Under the pieces are notes generated by a model. It was not told the DNA's origin, searched no databases, and worked only from the letters and a program-made list of their open reading frames with translations. Shown here in pieces: positions 21,543 to 31,995 of a DNA stretch of 64,000 nucleotides. Each line of letters starts with the position of its first letter. The stretch's first letter is position 1. A program made the translations under genes and the position numbers. This DNA is from Allium sativum (taxonomy: Eukaryota > Streptophyta > Magnoliopsida > Asparagales > Amaryllidaceae), in contig CM060911.1 of NCBI GenBank assembly GCA_030737875.1, forward strand, positions 99,034,599 through 99,098,598, read 5' to 3'.

Positions 21543-23687
21543 ATGGGAGGAAGGGATTTCCATGGAACTGAGTCCTTCGTGGCAGCTAGAAATTGGCTGA
21601 AAGAAACGGAGGACCTATTCATCATCTTTGAGGTAGAAGATAGACAAAAAGTACAACTTGCGGTATGGCTATTGAAGGGCGAGGCTTCCTACTGGTGGGA
21701 AGTCACTAATGCTGAAAGACCAGTGGAGACATGGGAGGACTTTAGGGCAAGGTTTGAGACTAAATTTCTCTCAGATGCGGAAAGAAGTTTGCAGTTGGTA
21801 AAATTCTTATTTCTTAAGCAAGGGGACAAGACAGTCAGAGAGTATGTGAATCAGTTCGATGAGCTGGCTAGGTTTGGGCTTGACCTAGTCAACACCCCGC
21901 ACAAGAAGGCTCTCCGTTTCGTTAAAGGGTTGAATGAGCCATTACACAGTTTGGCCATGACCTATATACCCATGGGAGCCACGTATGAAAGATTGGTGCA
22001 AATGGCATTGCTGAATGAAGAGGATAAGGGCAAGAAGAAAGAAGGTTTGCAGCCTAAGAAGACAGACTTTAAGAAAGGCGGGAAAGGCAACAAAGAGAAG
22101 AGGAAGTGTAATTTCTGTGGCAAAGTGGGGCACTTAGTAAAGGACTGCCGGAAAAAGAAGGCCAAGGAGAATGGTGGGTGCTTTTCTTGTGGTGAGACAG
22201 GCCACAGGGCTAAGGACTGCCCAAAGAAACGAGGACAGGGGCAGAGGGCTGGATCCACCCCAGGGGCACAGATTCATGTGCTGGAAGCGCCACCTCTGCA
22301 ACAGCGAGGTATAAATACTTCTGTAGAAAGTGTAGTTTATCTTTATGATCACCCCGTTCGCACTTTATTTGATTCTGGCGCATCACACTCCTTTATCTCG
22401 TCTGCTTTAGTAGAATCTCTGCACCTAAAAACTAGTATGGTAGAGGACCCCTTAATTGTTTCAAACCCAATTGGGGGCCCAGCTCATTTGTCTATGATCT
22501 GTGTGGGATTGAAAATCTCTATTCTAAGCGTAGAATTTCAATGTAGTGCCTTTGTTTTGGGCTTTTCGGGGTATGGTTTGATTTTGGGTATGGATTGGCT
22601 ATCCAGTAATGGGGCCATCCTTGATTGTGAGAAAAGGGTTGTTAGGCTCCTAACCCAGCTCGGTAATACTTTGGAAATTTCTTGTAATCCCTCGTATGCG
22701 GTTATGCTTAGTTATCTTGAATCGCTAGATGCCTCCGTTGAAAATTTGCAATCAGTTAGAGTGGTCCGGGAATATCCGAATGTCTTCGAAGAGGTGAAGG
22801 GCTTGCCTCCAAAGCGGGAAATAGACTTCCGCATATATCTCGTAGATAATGCAAAGCCCGTTGCGTTGCCCGTTAGACATATGGCTCCACGAGAAAGGAA
22901 AGAGCTCAGTAAACAGATTAAAGAGCTTCTAGAAAAGGGGTTCATTAGGAGGAGCATTTCAGAATGGGGCGCTCCAGTGGTGTTCGCTACAAAGGCGGAT
23001 GGTTCACTCCGTCTATGTGTTGACTATAGGGAGCTCAACAAGCTAACGAAAAAGAATAGGCACCCTCTCCCTAGAATTGACGATTTATTTGACCAGCTTG
23101 TAGGAGCGTCTGTTTTCTACCAGCTCGATTTAGCAACCGGTTTTCATCAGCTAAGGGTGGCTGAAGATAGCATTGATAAAACGGCATTTAGAACCCCAGA
23201 CGGTTTCTTTGAATGGCTTGTCATGCCTTTCGGCTTGACAAATGCACTTGCTTACTTCGTGGACCTGATGAGTAGGGTATTTAGAGATTTCCTCAACAAA
23301 TTCGTAGTGGTCTTCGTAGATGATATCCTTATCTTCTCAAAGAGTGAAGAGGAACATGCTCAACACTTAAGGGCAATCATGGAAACTTTGCGAGTCCATC
23401 AACTAAAAGCCAAATTCTCCAAATGCCACTTTTGGAGAGAAGAGGTGAGGTTCCTTGGGCACATAGTATCCAAACAAGGGTTAGCAGTGGACCCTGCTAA
23501 GGTAGTGGCGGTACAGGATTGGAAGACACCAAGGAATGCAACTGAGGTCCGAAGCTTTCTAGGACTAGCGGGTTTCTATCGAAAATTCATAAGGGATTTT
23601 GCGAAAATCTCAGCTCCGCTCACGAAGTTGACAATTGTTTATTTTCAAGAGATAATTCATCTATGTGGGATACCTTCTAGTAAGTGA
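21543..23687 (+). CDS. gag-pol: Gag-protease-reverse transcriptase polyprotein, truncated (Tekay/Del gypsy)
   Basis: Encodes capsid, nucleocapsid, protease and reverse transcriptase of a Ty3/gypsy element. In the 714 residues from the first ATG I see: a retrotransposon gag domain (about 1-165; [19 protein letters not shown]); two CCHC zinc knuckles ([14 protein letters not shown] from 189, [14 protein letters not shown] from 213); the aspartic protease motif [10 protein letters not shown] with Asp at 277; and RT with CVDYRELNK (from 492) and catalytic FVDD (591-594). It continues through [11 protein letters not shown] to PLTKLT (697), normal for the RT end. After that the frame jumps to an integrase-like tail ([13 protein letters not shown]) and stops, so RNase H, the integrase zinc finger and most of the core are missing. 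RT has NALAYF where NAPAAF is usual. The true N terminus probably lies upstream of 21543. Confidence 0.9.
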   Translation: MGGRDFHGTESFVAARNWLKETEDLFIIFEVEDRQKVQLAVWLLKGEASYWWEVTNAERPVETWEDFRARFETKFLSDAERSLQLVKFLFLKQGDKTVREYVNQFDELARFGLDLVNTPHKKALRFVKGLNEPLHSLAMTYIPMGATYERLVQMALLNEEDKGKKKEGLQPKKTDFKKGGKGNKEKRKCNFCGKVGHLVKDCRKKKAKENGGCFSCGETGHRAKDCPKKRGQGQRAGSTPGAQIHVLEAPPLQQRGINTSVESVVYLYDHPVRTLFDSGASHSFISSALVESLHLKTSMVEDPLIVSNPIGGPAHLSMICVGLKISILSVEFQCSAFVLGFSGYGLILGMDWLSSNGAILDCEKRVVRLLTQLGNTLEISCNPSYAVMLSYLESLDASVENLQSVRVVREYPNVFEEVKGLPPKREIDFRIYLVDNAKPVALPVRHMAPRERKELSKQIKELLEKGFIRRSISEWGAPVVFATKADGSLRLCVDYRELNKLTKKNRHPLPRIDDLFDQLVGASVFYQLDLATGFHQLRVAEDSIDKTAFRTPDGFFEWLVMPFGLTNALAYFVDLMSRVFRDFLNKFVVVFVDDILIFSKSEEEHAQHLRAIMETLRVHQLKAKFSKCHFWREEVRFLGHIVSKQGLAVDPAKVVAVQDWKTPRNATEVRSFLGLAGFYRKFIRDFAKISAPLTKLTIVYFQEIIHLCGIPSSK

Positions 23688-23780
23688 ACAAGATCCAAGA
23701 TTCACTAGTGAATTTTGGAGAGCTTGCATGGAACCATGAGTACGCAGTTAGGCTTGAGCCAATTATACTAGAAGGAGAAT
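23634..23780 (+). pseudogene. Integrase core remnant, frameshifted
   Basis: Right after the RT end, 23634-23681 reads [15 protein letters not shown] and, in another frame from 23680, [16 protein letters not shown]. Together these resemble the end of the gypsy integrase catalytic core (REIVRLHGVP, then SDRDPRFTSxFW). A frameshift separates the halves, and similarity fades within about 100 bp after GTMSTQLGLS. The piece marks the downstream edge of a deletion that removed RNase H and upstream integrase. Confidence 0.7.
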
Positions 23781-24196
23781 AAGTGAAAAAGGAAACAATA
23801 ATTAAGAAGCTACGAAATTGTGAAGTTAAAAACGGACAAAGCATAATGGAGTTAAGCTCAAGAAATGCGACTTAGAAGATTGAAGACTAGATTCGTGCAT
23901 AATATCTCTTCTTAAGAGTATATCCTTGATTCCTCTCTTCCTATAGAGCTTACTTGCATAGTATCTTTTCTGTATATCCTCTCGGTCCCATTCTCAATCC
24001 AATTTCTGTTGCAAACCACATAGGGAGTATGACTCATCTGTTAGTAACACATGTTGGGGCTCGAGGGTGTTCGTTGGGTTGACTAAAGTTTTTGGGTTTT
24101 GTAGGATATAGATTGGTCTTAGGAAGGGACTCCCTTATGTCCTAAAAGGAGTCCATCATGCTTAGTTTCCTAGAATCATATATGGTGGTTGGGTTG
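23781..24196 (+). other. Non-coding Tekay internal sequence before LARD-A
   Basis: About 415 bp without a recognisable frame, where integrase should continue. It includes a short inverted repeat near 24129-24161 (GGGACTCCCTT with AAAGGAGTCC). It ends in the target GGTTG (24192-24196), duplicated after LARD-A at 38594-38598. Confidence 0.5.
24192..24196 (+). other. Target site duplication GGTTG, left (LARD-A)
   Basis: GGTTG directly before the LARD-A 5' LTR; the identical right copy is at 38594-38598. Confidence 0.9.
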
Positions 24197-25080
24197 TGTA
24201 ACAACCCTGATTTTTGGGGGTAATTTTAAAATTTATTTTAATGAATTTTAATGAGTTTAATATAATTATATTATTTATTTTAAATAATATGGATGATAAA
24301 CTTATTTTATTTCAACAACGAACTTAAAGGTTATATGAATTCTATTCCGAGCCTGAAATGGCGTGGTAATTTCAGTTTTGAAATTCCAACTTTGAAAAAT
24401 TATATAAAATAAAATATAAATCGGAATTGGACGAAACAAGAAACGCTAGGACCATATCGAAAATATCTTTCCAAAGAGTTTCAGAAATTAAGATTCCAGT
24501 TTATAAATTGTAAGTTATGAGAAAATTAAATTTTAAGAAAAACGCTATGGAATTCGTATATATAAGATTAAAGGCCCGAAACACAAAATTTTTGCTGAAT
24601 AAGGAAATAGGACTCGAAACCACCTCCATTGGTTTCAGAATGTTGTTTACATATAAAAATGACTATAAAGACTTATGTTTTTGAGTTTCGGAAAAAATTT
24701 CATTATTTTAATTATTTTTAATATTAAATATATACGCGCCAAAAATAGGATTTTTGCAAACGACCTCCAAATCCGACGAAACCAGTCTCTATGGATCAAG
24801 AATATTTAAATATAGTTAAAAAACCAAAATTCATAATTTTCGGAGTTAATCTGTGGACTGTATTAATTTTTAATTGGAAAACAGTCAATTTTCAGACTTT
24901 AAAAATTCATAATAAATTCATACGGACTCAGAAAATTACGAAATTAGGTTCTTTGGATTCGTAACATCAAATATTATTTATATTTAAAGTTTCATTAATT
25001 TCGGAATTAGTATGTGAACGTAGTAATTTTTAAACGGTAAAAAATGCAAGGAATTGGATAAATAAACAAGTAAAAAGTAT

Positions 25081-25397
25081 TGGGCCCAAGCTAAATAACA
25101 ACCCAACCTATTTAATACATTTTCCTCAGCCTTTAGCAACCCTAATTCATTTCTCTAAACATAACAGCAGCCTACACCTTCATCTCTCAACAATGGTGTC
25201 TTCTTCCTCCACTCAAAAAAAAAAAAAAAACATTTGATTTTTCCCAATCCTCACCAAAACATATCAAATTATATGTCAAAATGAAGGTATCGACGATACG
25301 AAGCTACTGGTGTCGTCGGTTTCATCAAACATCGCACGGATTTGACGAAAACTTCAATTAAACGTTTCAGAATTCGAAATTCAGAAGCCAAAACAAG
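25081..25397 (+). promoter_or_regulatory. LARD-A LTR promoter and leader with 5' splice site
   Basis: TGGGCCCA (25081-25088) is a site-II-type motif. TATTTAATAC (25109-25118) is TATA-like, and AACCCTAA (25138-25145) is a telo-box. A leader of about 250 bp follows, ending at ACAAGGTGAGAAC, a strong 5' splice site (GT at 25398-25399). This is the same arrangement as in the Tekay LTR although the sequences differ. Start site and activity are inferred. Confidence 0.5.
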
Positions 25398-27162
25398 GTG
25401 AGAACTCCTATTTACCGAATTTATTTGAAATTAATTATTTTCGTGATTCGAATGATATTATCTCTGATCCGCAATTAAATGTAGTTATTATTTCCAGATC
25501 TGTTTTTAAATATCTAATTATACGTGCTGTTATTCTCTTTCAATATTATTATTATACGCGCTGTTATTCTCTTTCACGCGCTGTTATTCTCTCTCAATAT
25601 TGTTATTATACGCGCTGTTATTCTCTCTCAATATTGTTACTATACGCGCTGTTATTCTCTTTCAATATTGTTTACATTTTTAATACAAATTAAAAAGCGA
25701 TATTTTGGACATGGAACTTTATGGTCAATTTTTTTTATAGAATTAGAAGATAAGGTTTTGACACAGAATATTGTTTTCATTGTTAATAGAATTAAAAGAT
25801 GAGATTTTGTTTTAAAAATTAATCAAATGTTTAATTAATTATTGATTAATCAAAGTTCAATTGGATTTATGATTATGATCGTATTTGCGATGTCTTATGC
25901 TTGGATTTTGTTGTTGTATGTATTGTGATATTTGGGATATCAATGATTGTGTAGATCTATGTCATTCAATAAAAATTCGTATTTGTTTAGATCTATAAAC
26001 ACCGTTTAAATTAGGTATTGTTTATTTCAAAAAGATCCAATATTTTTAATATTGATTGTTTACATAAAATTGTTTTAATGAAAAAGATTCAATTTTTAAT
26101 ATTGATAGTTTACATAAGATTGTTTTCATTATAAAGATTCAACTTTTATTATGTATTAATTTGAATTATGTTATTAATGTCGATATCAAAATTTAGAATA
26201 TTGTTACATTTAGCATTGTAGAAATTTATATCATATGTTGACACCAAAGTTATATGTTATCACATGTATTGATAGGAGTAGTTGGCATCATTATGGACAC
26301 CAAAACATTATTCAATATCACATGTAGCAACTCGAATATGACAAGGAAAATGAAAACATAACATATTTGTCAAAATGCATTAATTAGAATGAAAGCGTGT
26401 CTTATTTGTTAAAATGCATTAATTAGAATGAAAACGTGTCTTATTTGTTAAAATGCGTTAATTTGATTAAAACATGTCAATTGTTTTAGGATGTTTTAAT
26501 TAGATTAAAACATGTCATATCATTTCTGTTAGGATGTATTAATGGGATTAAGATATGTCATTTTTGTTAAATTAGAATTGACATAACAAACGTATTGTTT
26601 TTGTTAAAGTAGAATCGTTAAAATAAAAGTGTCTGTTTATTTATCTTGTTAGAATAGAATTGACCAAAATAAAAATATCATTTATTAGTTTTATTTTAAT
26701 CGAACCAATGTGAGAACTCTTTCCTCACTCATTGTTAATGTTCAGTAATTATTTATTTTTATAAATAAATATATTTTAATGCCTGAGATGATTTGTTTGT
26801 GGTTTAATTCCATATTATGCATGTTTGGTTATGAATGGATGTTGGGATTGCTATGAAAAGTTTGAAATTTGGAATATTGTAACTTAGGGATTAATTTAAT
26901 ATTTCTTATGGTAATTCCAATTATATTACACTGCCACATATGGGTTACTTGACTCATATGTGTTGATTGGGTTGATATTTTCACACGTCACTCAAAAGCA
27001 CATTTAATATATTATACATTGAATGTTGTATGAATATGATATGTTGGTTGTTCGATTGCTATTGTGTAATTTGAATGTCATTGAATGTTGTACTGGACTG
27101 TCATTGAATATTGAACATTGTTTGGAACCCCATTATTTAATTGTATTGAGTCGGTCTCATTC

Positions 27163-27202
<40 letters not shown>

Positions 27203-27436
27203 AGGTTTGAAAACTTTCAAAATGGTTTTTCCATTGAAGATTAATTTTGATTTTTATGATAACATTTAATGCAATTTAATGTAAATTAAGCCGTTAGGGT
27301 AATTTGCGGTATTTTTACGTTCATGGTTATTACCATGAATTTCATTGATTATATATTAATCAATTAAGTTTTGAAATTTGAAAATTATCAATTTTACATT
27401 TATTTTAATATAATTAAATAAATAGATTCTGCTTGA

Positions 27437-27528
27437 CCCGAGGTTAGATTGAGTTGTGGTATAAGACTGCCCGGACCCGCCCGGCATATCCAGCAACCGC
27501 AACAATACATATCTAATGTGAGAGGTTA
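27437..27528 (+). other. Shared hairpin module, copy 3 (LARD-A 5' LTR)
   Basis: Same 90-bp layout as in the Tekay LTR. Stems: TTAGAT (27444-27449) with ATCTAA (27511-27516); GTTGTGG (27453-27459) with CCGCAAC (27497-27503), one G-U pair; TGCCCGG (27468-27474) with CCGGCA (27481-27486). One copy per LARD-A LTR, two per Tekay LTR, none seen in LARD-B. Confidence 0.7.
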
Positions 27529-28423
27529 ATGCAGAATTAATTAAGAAATTAATATAGGAAGTTTTGAAATTCAAAAGGTAACATTTTGGAAATGTAATAA
27601 TTAATGCAGAATTAATTAATTAATGTTGGAGATTTGAAATTCAAAATATATATTTTGGAAAAGTTAATATTTCCTTTAATAGTATAAACATAAATGCAGC
27701 ATTAATGAATGATAAATGCTGAAAGTTAAATTTCAAAAGTTAATGTTTTTGAAAATAAAAGTAAACCTTTTATTTAGGTATGACATTAAATATGTTTTAA
27801 TAATAAAAGTAAATCTTTTATTAAAATTTATGGCATTGAAGATATTTTGTTAATAAAAGTTTTTTTTTTTTAAGATTAAGAACGTGAGAGATATTTTGAT
27901 AATAAGGGTTATTCTTTTTATTAAGAATGATGAAATATTAATTATTAATTAATATTTAAGAATTGAATTTCAAAAAAAAGAGGTATTTATTGAGAATAAA
28001 TACAATATTAATGATTGATTAACATTAAGAAGTAATTAATATTATTTTGAATATTATAAATGAAATATTAATTATGAATTAATATTAAAGATTGAATCTC
28101 AAAAGTATTTCTTTTGACAACTTTATTTTGAATATGGTAAGAATGAATGTCGAATTAAATGATACTTTTTGATTTACATATGAACCTTGTTTCAGTGTAG
28201 TAAATTATATTTTGAACGACATGTCAATACATTGAAAATGGATTAACGTTTAGAAACTTTTTTAATAAAGTTTATTATTGTTTATGTAAAAACATTAAAG
28301 AAAATAATGTATTACTTAAAATGACATAGTTATTTATTCATATAAACATGACTTTGGGTTTAATTATGCGGAAAATAAAAGTTAGTCTTTTATTTAAAAA
28401 ATAAAACGTGGAAAATAAAAGAG

Positions 28424-28890
28424 ACTCTTTTATTAGAGAATGAACGTGCAATGTAAATTACTCTTTTATTAGAGAATGAACGTGCAATGTAAATTACTCT
28501 TTTATTAGAGAATGAACGTGCAATGTAAATTACTCTTTTATTAGAGAATGAACGTGCAATGTAAATTACTCTTTTATTAGAGAATGAACGTGCAATGTAA
28601 ATTACTCTTTTATTAGAGAATGAACGTGCAATGTAAATTACTCTTTTATTAGAGAATGAACGTGCAATGTAAATTACACTTTTATTAGAGAATGAACGTG
28701 CAATGTAAATTACTCTTTTATTAGAGAATGAACGTGCAATGTAAATTACTCTTTTATTAGAGAATGAACGTGCAATGTAAATTACTCTTTTATTAAGAAT
28801 GAACGTGCAATGTAAATTATTCTTTTATTAAGAATGAACGTGCAATGTAAATTATTCTTTTAATAAGAATGAACGTGTAATGTAAAGTAT
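28424..28890 (+). repeat. 36-bp tandem array, 13 units
   Basis: Units of CTCTTTTATTAGAGAATGAA followed by CGTGCAATGTAAATTA, nearly identical in the first ten units and diverging in the last three (TTATTAAGAATG). The 3' LTR carries nine units at 36257-36579, so the array changed length after insertion or during copying. Confidence 0.9.
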
Positions 28891-29344
28891 ATCTTTTATT
28901 TTATGAAATGAATAATAAGACGATAATAAAAGTTCATTCTTTTATTAAGTATAAGATGTGATTTTCATTTAATAACTGAATTTATTAAAATGCACGGAAT
29001 TGTTAAGGGTCAAGAACAATATATTGAAAATGAAATTTGAATCCAGGATCCATTAATCTTTTAAGGGAATATTTCCAAAAATGAGGTTTCCTAATTTAAT
29101 GTATTAAATTAGAATTTAATGGAGATTTAATAAAGGAGGAGTTTCTTAATTCAGAGTTGTAAATTTGAATTAATGATTTCCTAAAGTGAATTAAATCATT
29201 AAGTAATGATTTATGAAAGAAGTAAGTTTAAATGTGATTTAAATAAATCTTTAATTAGATTTAAAAATAAATAAATTAACATCCTTGATTTGGAATGAGA
29301 CGTTGTTTGTGTTACTTTAACACACGTTTTTTAAATTGCGCGAA

Positions 29345-29381
29345 TTATTCGGAAAGACCGGGTTCAACCCATTCCGAATAA
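29345..29381 (+). other. Conserved LTR stem-loop (LARD-A 5' LTR)
   Basis: TTATTCGGAA (29345-29354) pairs perfectly with TTCCGAATAA (29372-29381). Inside, GGGTT (29360-29364) pairs with AACCC (29366-29370). In LARD-B (16710-16751) the arms read GGTTATTCAGAA and TTCTGAATAACC, so a G-C pair is replaced by A-T at the same place. Confidence 0.65.
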
Positions 29382-30504
29382 ATTCATACGATGATTGAAG
29401 ATCGACGATGAAGACGGTTATTGAAGAACGGGAAATTTCCATATTGAATGAATGATTATTGATATCTTGATTGGACCGTACACCCAAGATGAGGAAAAGT
29501 TGGTGATCATTCAGACGTATTTGGAAATTCTACCGGATATAGTTTCGTTCAGACCCAGAACGGACTAGTAAATGGATTGCGTGTCTGACATGGTATTCCT
29601 TTATATTGTACTTGTTGATCTCTGTTTTACGTATAACTGTGTGGTGGTGGAGAATTTATTCTTCGCTTAACACCCGGTTATATATTGGTAGATGATCAAT
29701 GATATGGTATGGTCTGACAATGTGGCACGCCAAGATGCATTGATCAAGGCTTTTGTTGAAAAGCAGGCCTTGTGGGTATAACGTAACTTCACGAACCTCA
29801 CACCCCGGTATGAGTCAAAAACGGGAGAAGGGAACGCAGGGAGTGCACACGTTATCTTTCTAGCTAGAGTGATGTCAGGGACCTACCAGCGCTGACAGTT
29901 TACTCATTGTGGATATTGGATTTTGAGGCGCCTCGTTATTTTTATAGGCCGTTGGTGGTCACACTATAGGTCCAAAGGGACCGGGAAACGTGTGTTCAGG
30001 CATAACTAATCCACTGCCCATAGGCGGGGACCGGCCCTGCAGCTATCCAAGGGTTCACTACGGGGAATCCTGAGGTATCCGCTAGAGTGCCTCGAATCGG
30101 TAAGGAGCTCCTCCCTAGCCTTGACTCATGATGGAATTCAAATCTCTGATACGACCATTGCGGTTTTGATTGTATAACTAGTATGGCGACATGATATATG
30201 GTACCACTGCCGTCTAGGATTGATACATTTATTTTGAATTGCTTTTAAAACATATACACACTAATGATAATATCGGTTTAACGTATTTATCATCTTTTGA
30301 TCATTATAAGGTAAAACCCTATCCTCTGGTGTGCGTTGCATTGTGTGATGGGACCTGGGTCTTATAATGGTTTCATTTTTCCAAAAATCATTGCGTTGTT
30401 TAACGATTTACTTTAATTTATGCACCGACAATCCATTGGAATAAAACCCGTTCCGCATTAGCGGCGTGGTCCTTGGATTTGTCTTATTAGCTAAATTAGT
30501 TTTG

Positions 30505-30609
30505 AGTTCTCATACCAGTCCCATGACTGACCTGGAGTTTATTGTTTTAACCTAAACTCTGGGTGCCCATATTTTTCCACACGGGCAGCTAGTAGTTTTG
30601 GTTTTGCAG
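30505..30609 (+). promoter_or_regulatory. Conserved LTR block ending in a 3' splice site
   Basis: CCAGTC, CATGACTGACCTGG, then GAGTTTA paired with TAAACTC across a short loop, then GGGCAGCTAGTAGTTTTGG and TTTTGCAG (AG at 30608-30609). This stretch is almost identical in LARD-A and LARD-B although much of their LTRs has diverged. With the donor at 25398 the putative intron is 5212 bp. Confidence 0.5.
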
Positions 30610-30907
30610 ATATTATATTCACAGGATCCTGGTCTACAGCTGAAGCGATATTCGGAAAGCTCTGTATCCGTGTATCTCTTTTAGTTGTAATTTTGTATTA
30701 TTTTTCCGCTGCTATTTAAATGTAATTAAAATCTCCGATATTGTATTTATCAAATGTAAAGTATTCATTTGTATTCTGGAATATTCTTGTACTCTGATGT
30801 AATTGTTGTAATAGCAATGAAAATGTTCTGTTGTTCTGTGTTCTGATGAGTATTGTTCTCAAAGCAATCCGGGTTTTCCTTTACGGGGAAGTTTGGGTCG
30901 TCACATT

Positions 30908-30919
30908 TGGTATCAGAGC
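30908..30919 (+). other. Primer binding site, tRNA-iMet (LARD-A)
   Basis: TGGTATCAGAGC two bases after the 5' LTR end. Confidence 0.9.
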
Positions 30920-31007
30920 TTTGGTTTACAGAGCTCGAGAACAAGACACATTAGAACCGAACGAAAGAATTCATCAGAGATCGGATTAGTAATACCCTAT
31001 AAGGATA

Positions 31008-31046
31008 ACTCGTCAGAGATAGGATCAGCAGTATCCTAGGATGAGT
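31008..31046 (+). other. Leader stem-loop (LARD-A)
   Basis: ACTCGTC (31008-31014) pairs with GATGAGT (31040-31046), and AGGAT (31021-31025) pairs with ATCCT (31033-31037). The LARD-B counterparts are at 8432-8470, 43618-43656 and 54166-54204, with a compensating change in the outer stem. Confidence 0.6.
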
Positions 31047-31985
31047 TTAAAGAGTTCTTTTTATAAAAATATAATAAAAACACAAAAATAGGTTTTGAAA
31101 ATTTTAAATTATTAAGCCTATTTGAATATTATATTTTAATGTATTTTGGACTATCAGGTATTAGTAGATTTTGCATACACGCCTTGCAAACGTGTATACG
31201 GAATCTCGATATACTGGGTAGATATAGGAATCACACTCTAGTAGCCCGGAATGATTCTGATGATGAGCATGACATCATCAGTATTTATGTTCGAGTTGTG
31301 AAAGTGGGATTTCTATATATATTTCCACATTTACAAGTATGAGAACTCAAACCTTAGGATTTGTTGTGACTTGGCACCAAACACAAGATTTTTGTATATA
31401 TTTACATATATAAAGTTATGCATTTATAATTTAATCACTCAATTGATTGATGGATGTGTTGTTTGGTTGTTTGTTGATGTATTAATAATATTGGAATATG
31501 AAACCAAAGTAGAATGAATTATAAGTTAAGACAAATCAAACAATAATATTGGAATGAATGTAAAATTTGTTTGGAATTGCATACGCGTATATATATGTAC
31601 TGAGCAGGTCAAGCAAGGAGGCTAGAAGCAGAGGAATAAAATAATTTGCCCGACAAATAGGTACACATTTACTTTGTTGTTTGGGTTTTTGATTTTATTA
31701 GCCGTTGCTTGGCTTTTTCTTTCTTCTCTCCTCTCTTTCTCTTTTTCCTTTTTGTTTTATGAGAGCCTTTCATGCCAATTTCATTCTTACGATACTCTTC
31801 GTACAAAGGAGGTTGTGGCGAAATTTTTCAAAGATTTAGAGTGTTAGCCAATTTTTTTTGGAAAATTAGAAAAAAATTAATTAATTGAAAAATTGGGGAC
31901 TTAAGCTGTAACAAAAATAATGAGAGATGGGTTGGATTATTAAAATAATTCTAGCTTCGTGCCTTTTCGAGGACGAAAAGTTTTT

Positions 31986-31995
31986 AAGGGGGGGA
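31986..31995 (+). other. Polypurine tract (LARD-A)
   Basis: AAGGGGGGGA immediately before the 3' LTR, preceded by the inverted motif CTTTTCGAGGACGAAAAG that Tekay/Del elements also carry near this tract. Confidence 0.8.

Larger units (their letters stand above)
24197..30905 (+). repeat. LARD-A 5' LTR
   Basis: 6709 bp, TGTAACAACCC to GTCACA. In order: U3-like AT-rich sequence, site-II/TATA/telo-box promoter (25081-25145), leader with 5' splice site (25398), AT-rich middle, poly(A) run (about 27164-27197), hairpin module (27437-27528), 36-bp array (28424-28890), paired arms near 29345-29381, palindrome GAGGCGCCTC (29934), and a conserved block with a 3' splice site (30505-30609). Distantly homologous to the LARD-B LTR along its length, best in the last third. 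Confidence 0.9.

Noticed and set aside
25524..25802. 92-codon hydrophobic frame in LARD-A LTRs (also 33333-33611)
   Set aside because: It consists of short repeats of TATACGCGCTGTTATTCTCT and is low-complexity. It lies just after the putative 5' splice site, and repetition reflects LTR identity.
27164..27197. Long A run as the tail of a SINE or LINE
   Set aside because: It lies inside both LARD-A LTRs at the same place, with no target duplication or SINE promoter boxes before it. A homopolymer expansion fits better.
28424..28890. Regular 36-bp repeats that could suggest a CRISPR-like array
   Set aside because: Units are contiguous with no unique spacers, and the context is a plant retrotransposon LTR. 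It is a minisatellite.
31139..31342. Possible small protein in the LARD-A internal domain (67 codons)
   Set aside because: The homologous DNA in three LARD-B internal domains is frameshifted or stopped. Hairpin pairing, not the frame, is conserved.
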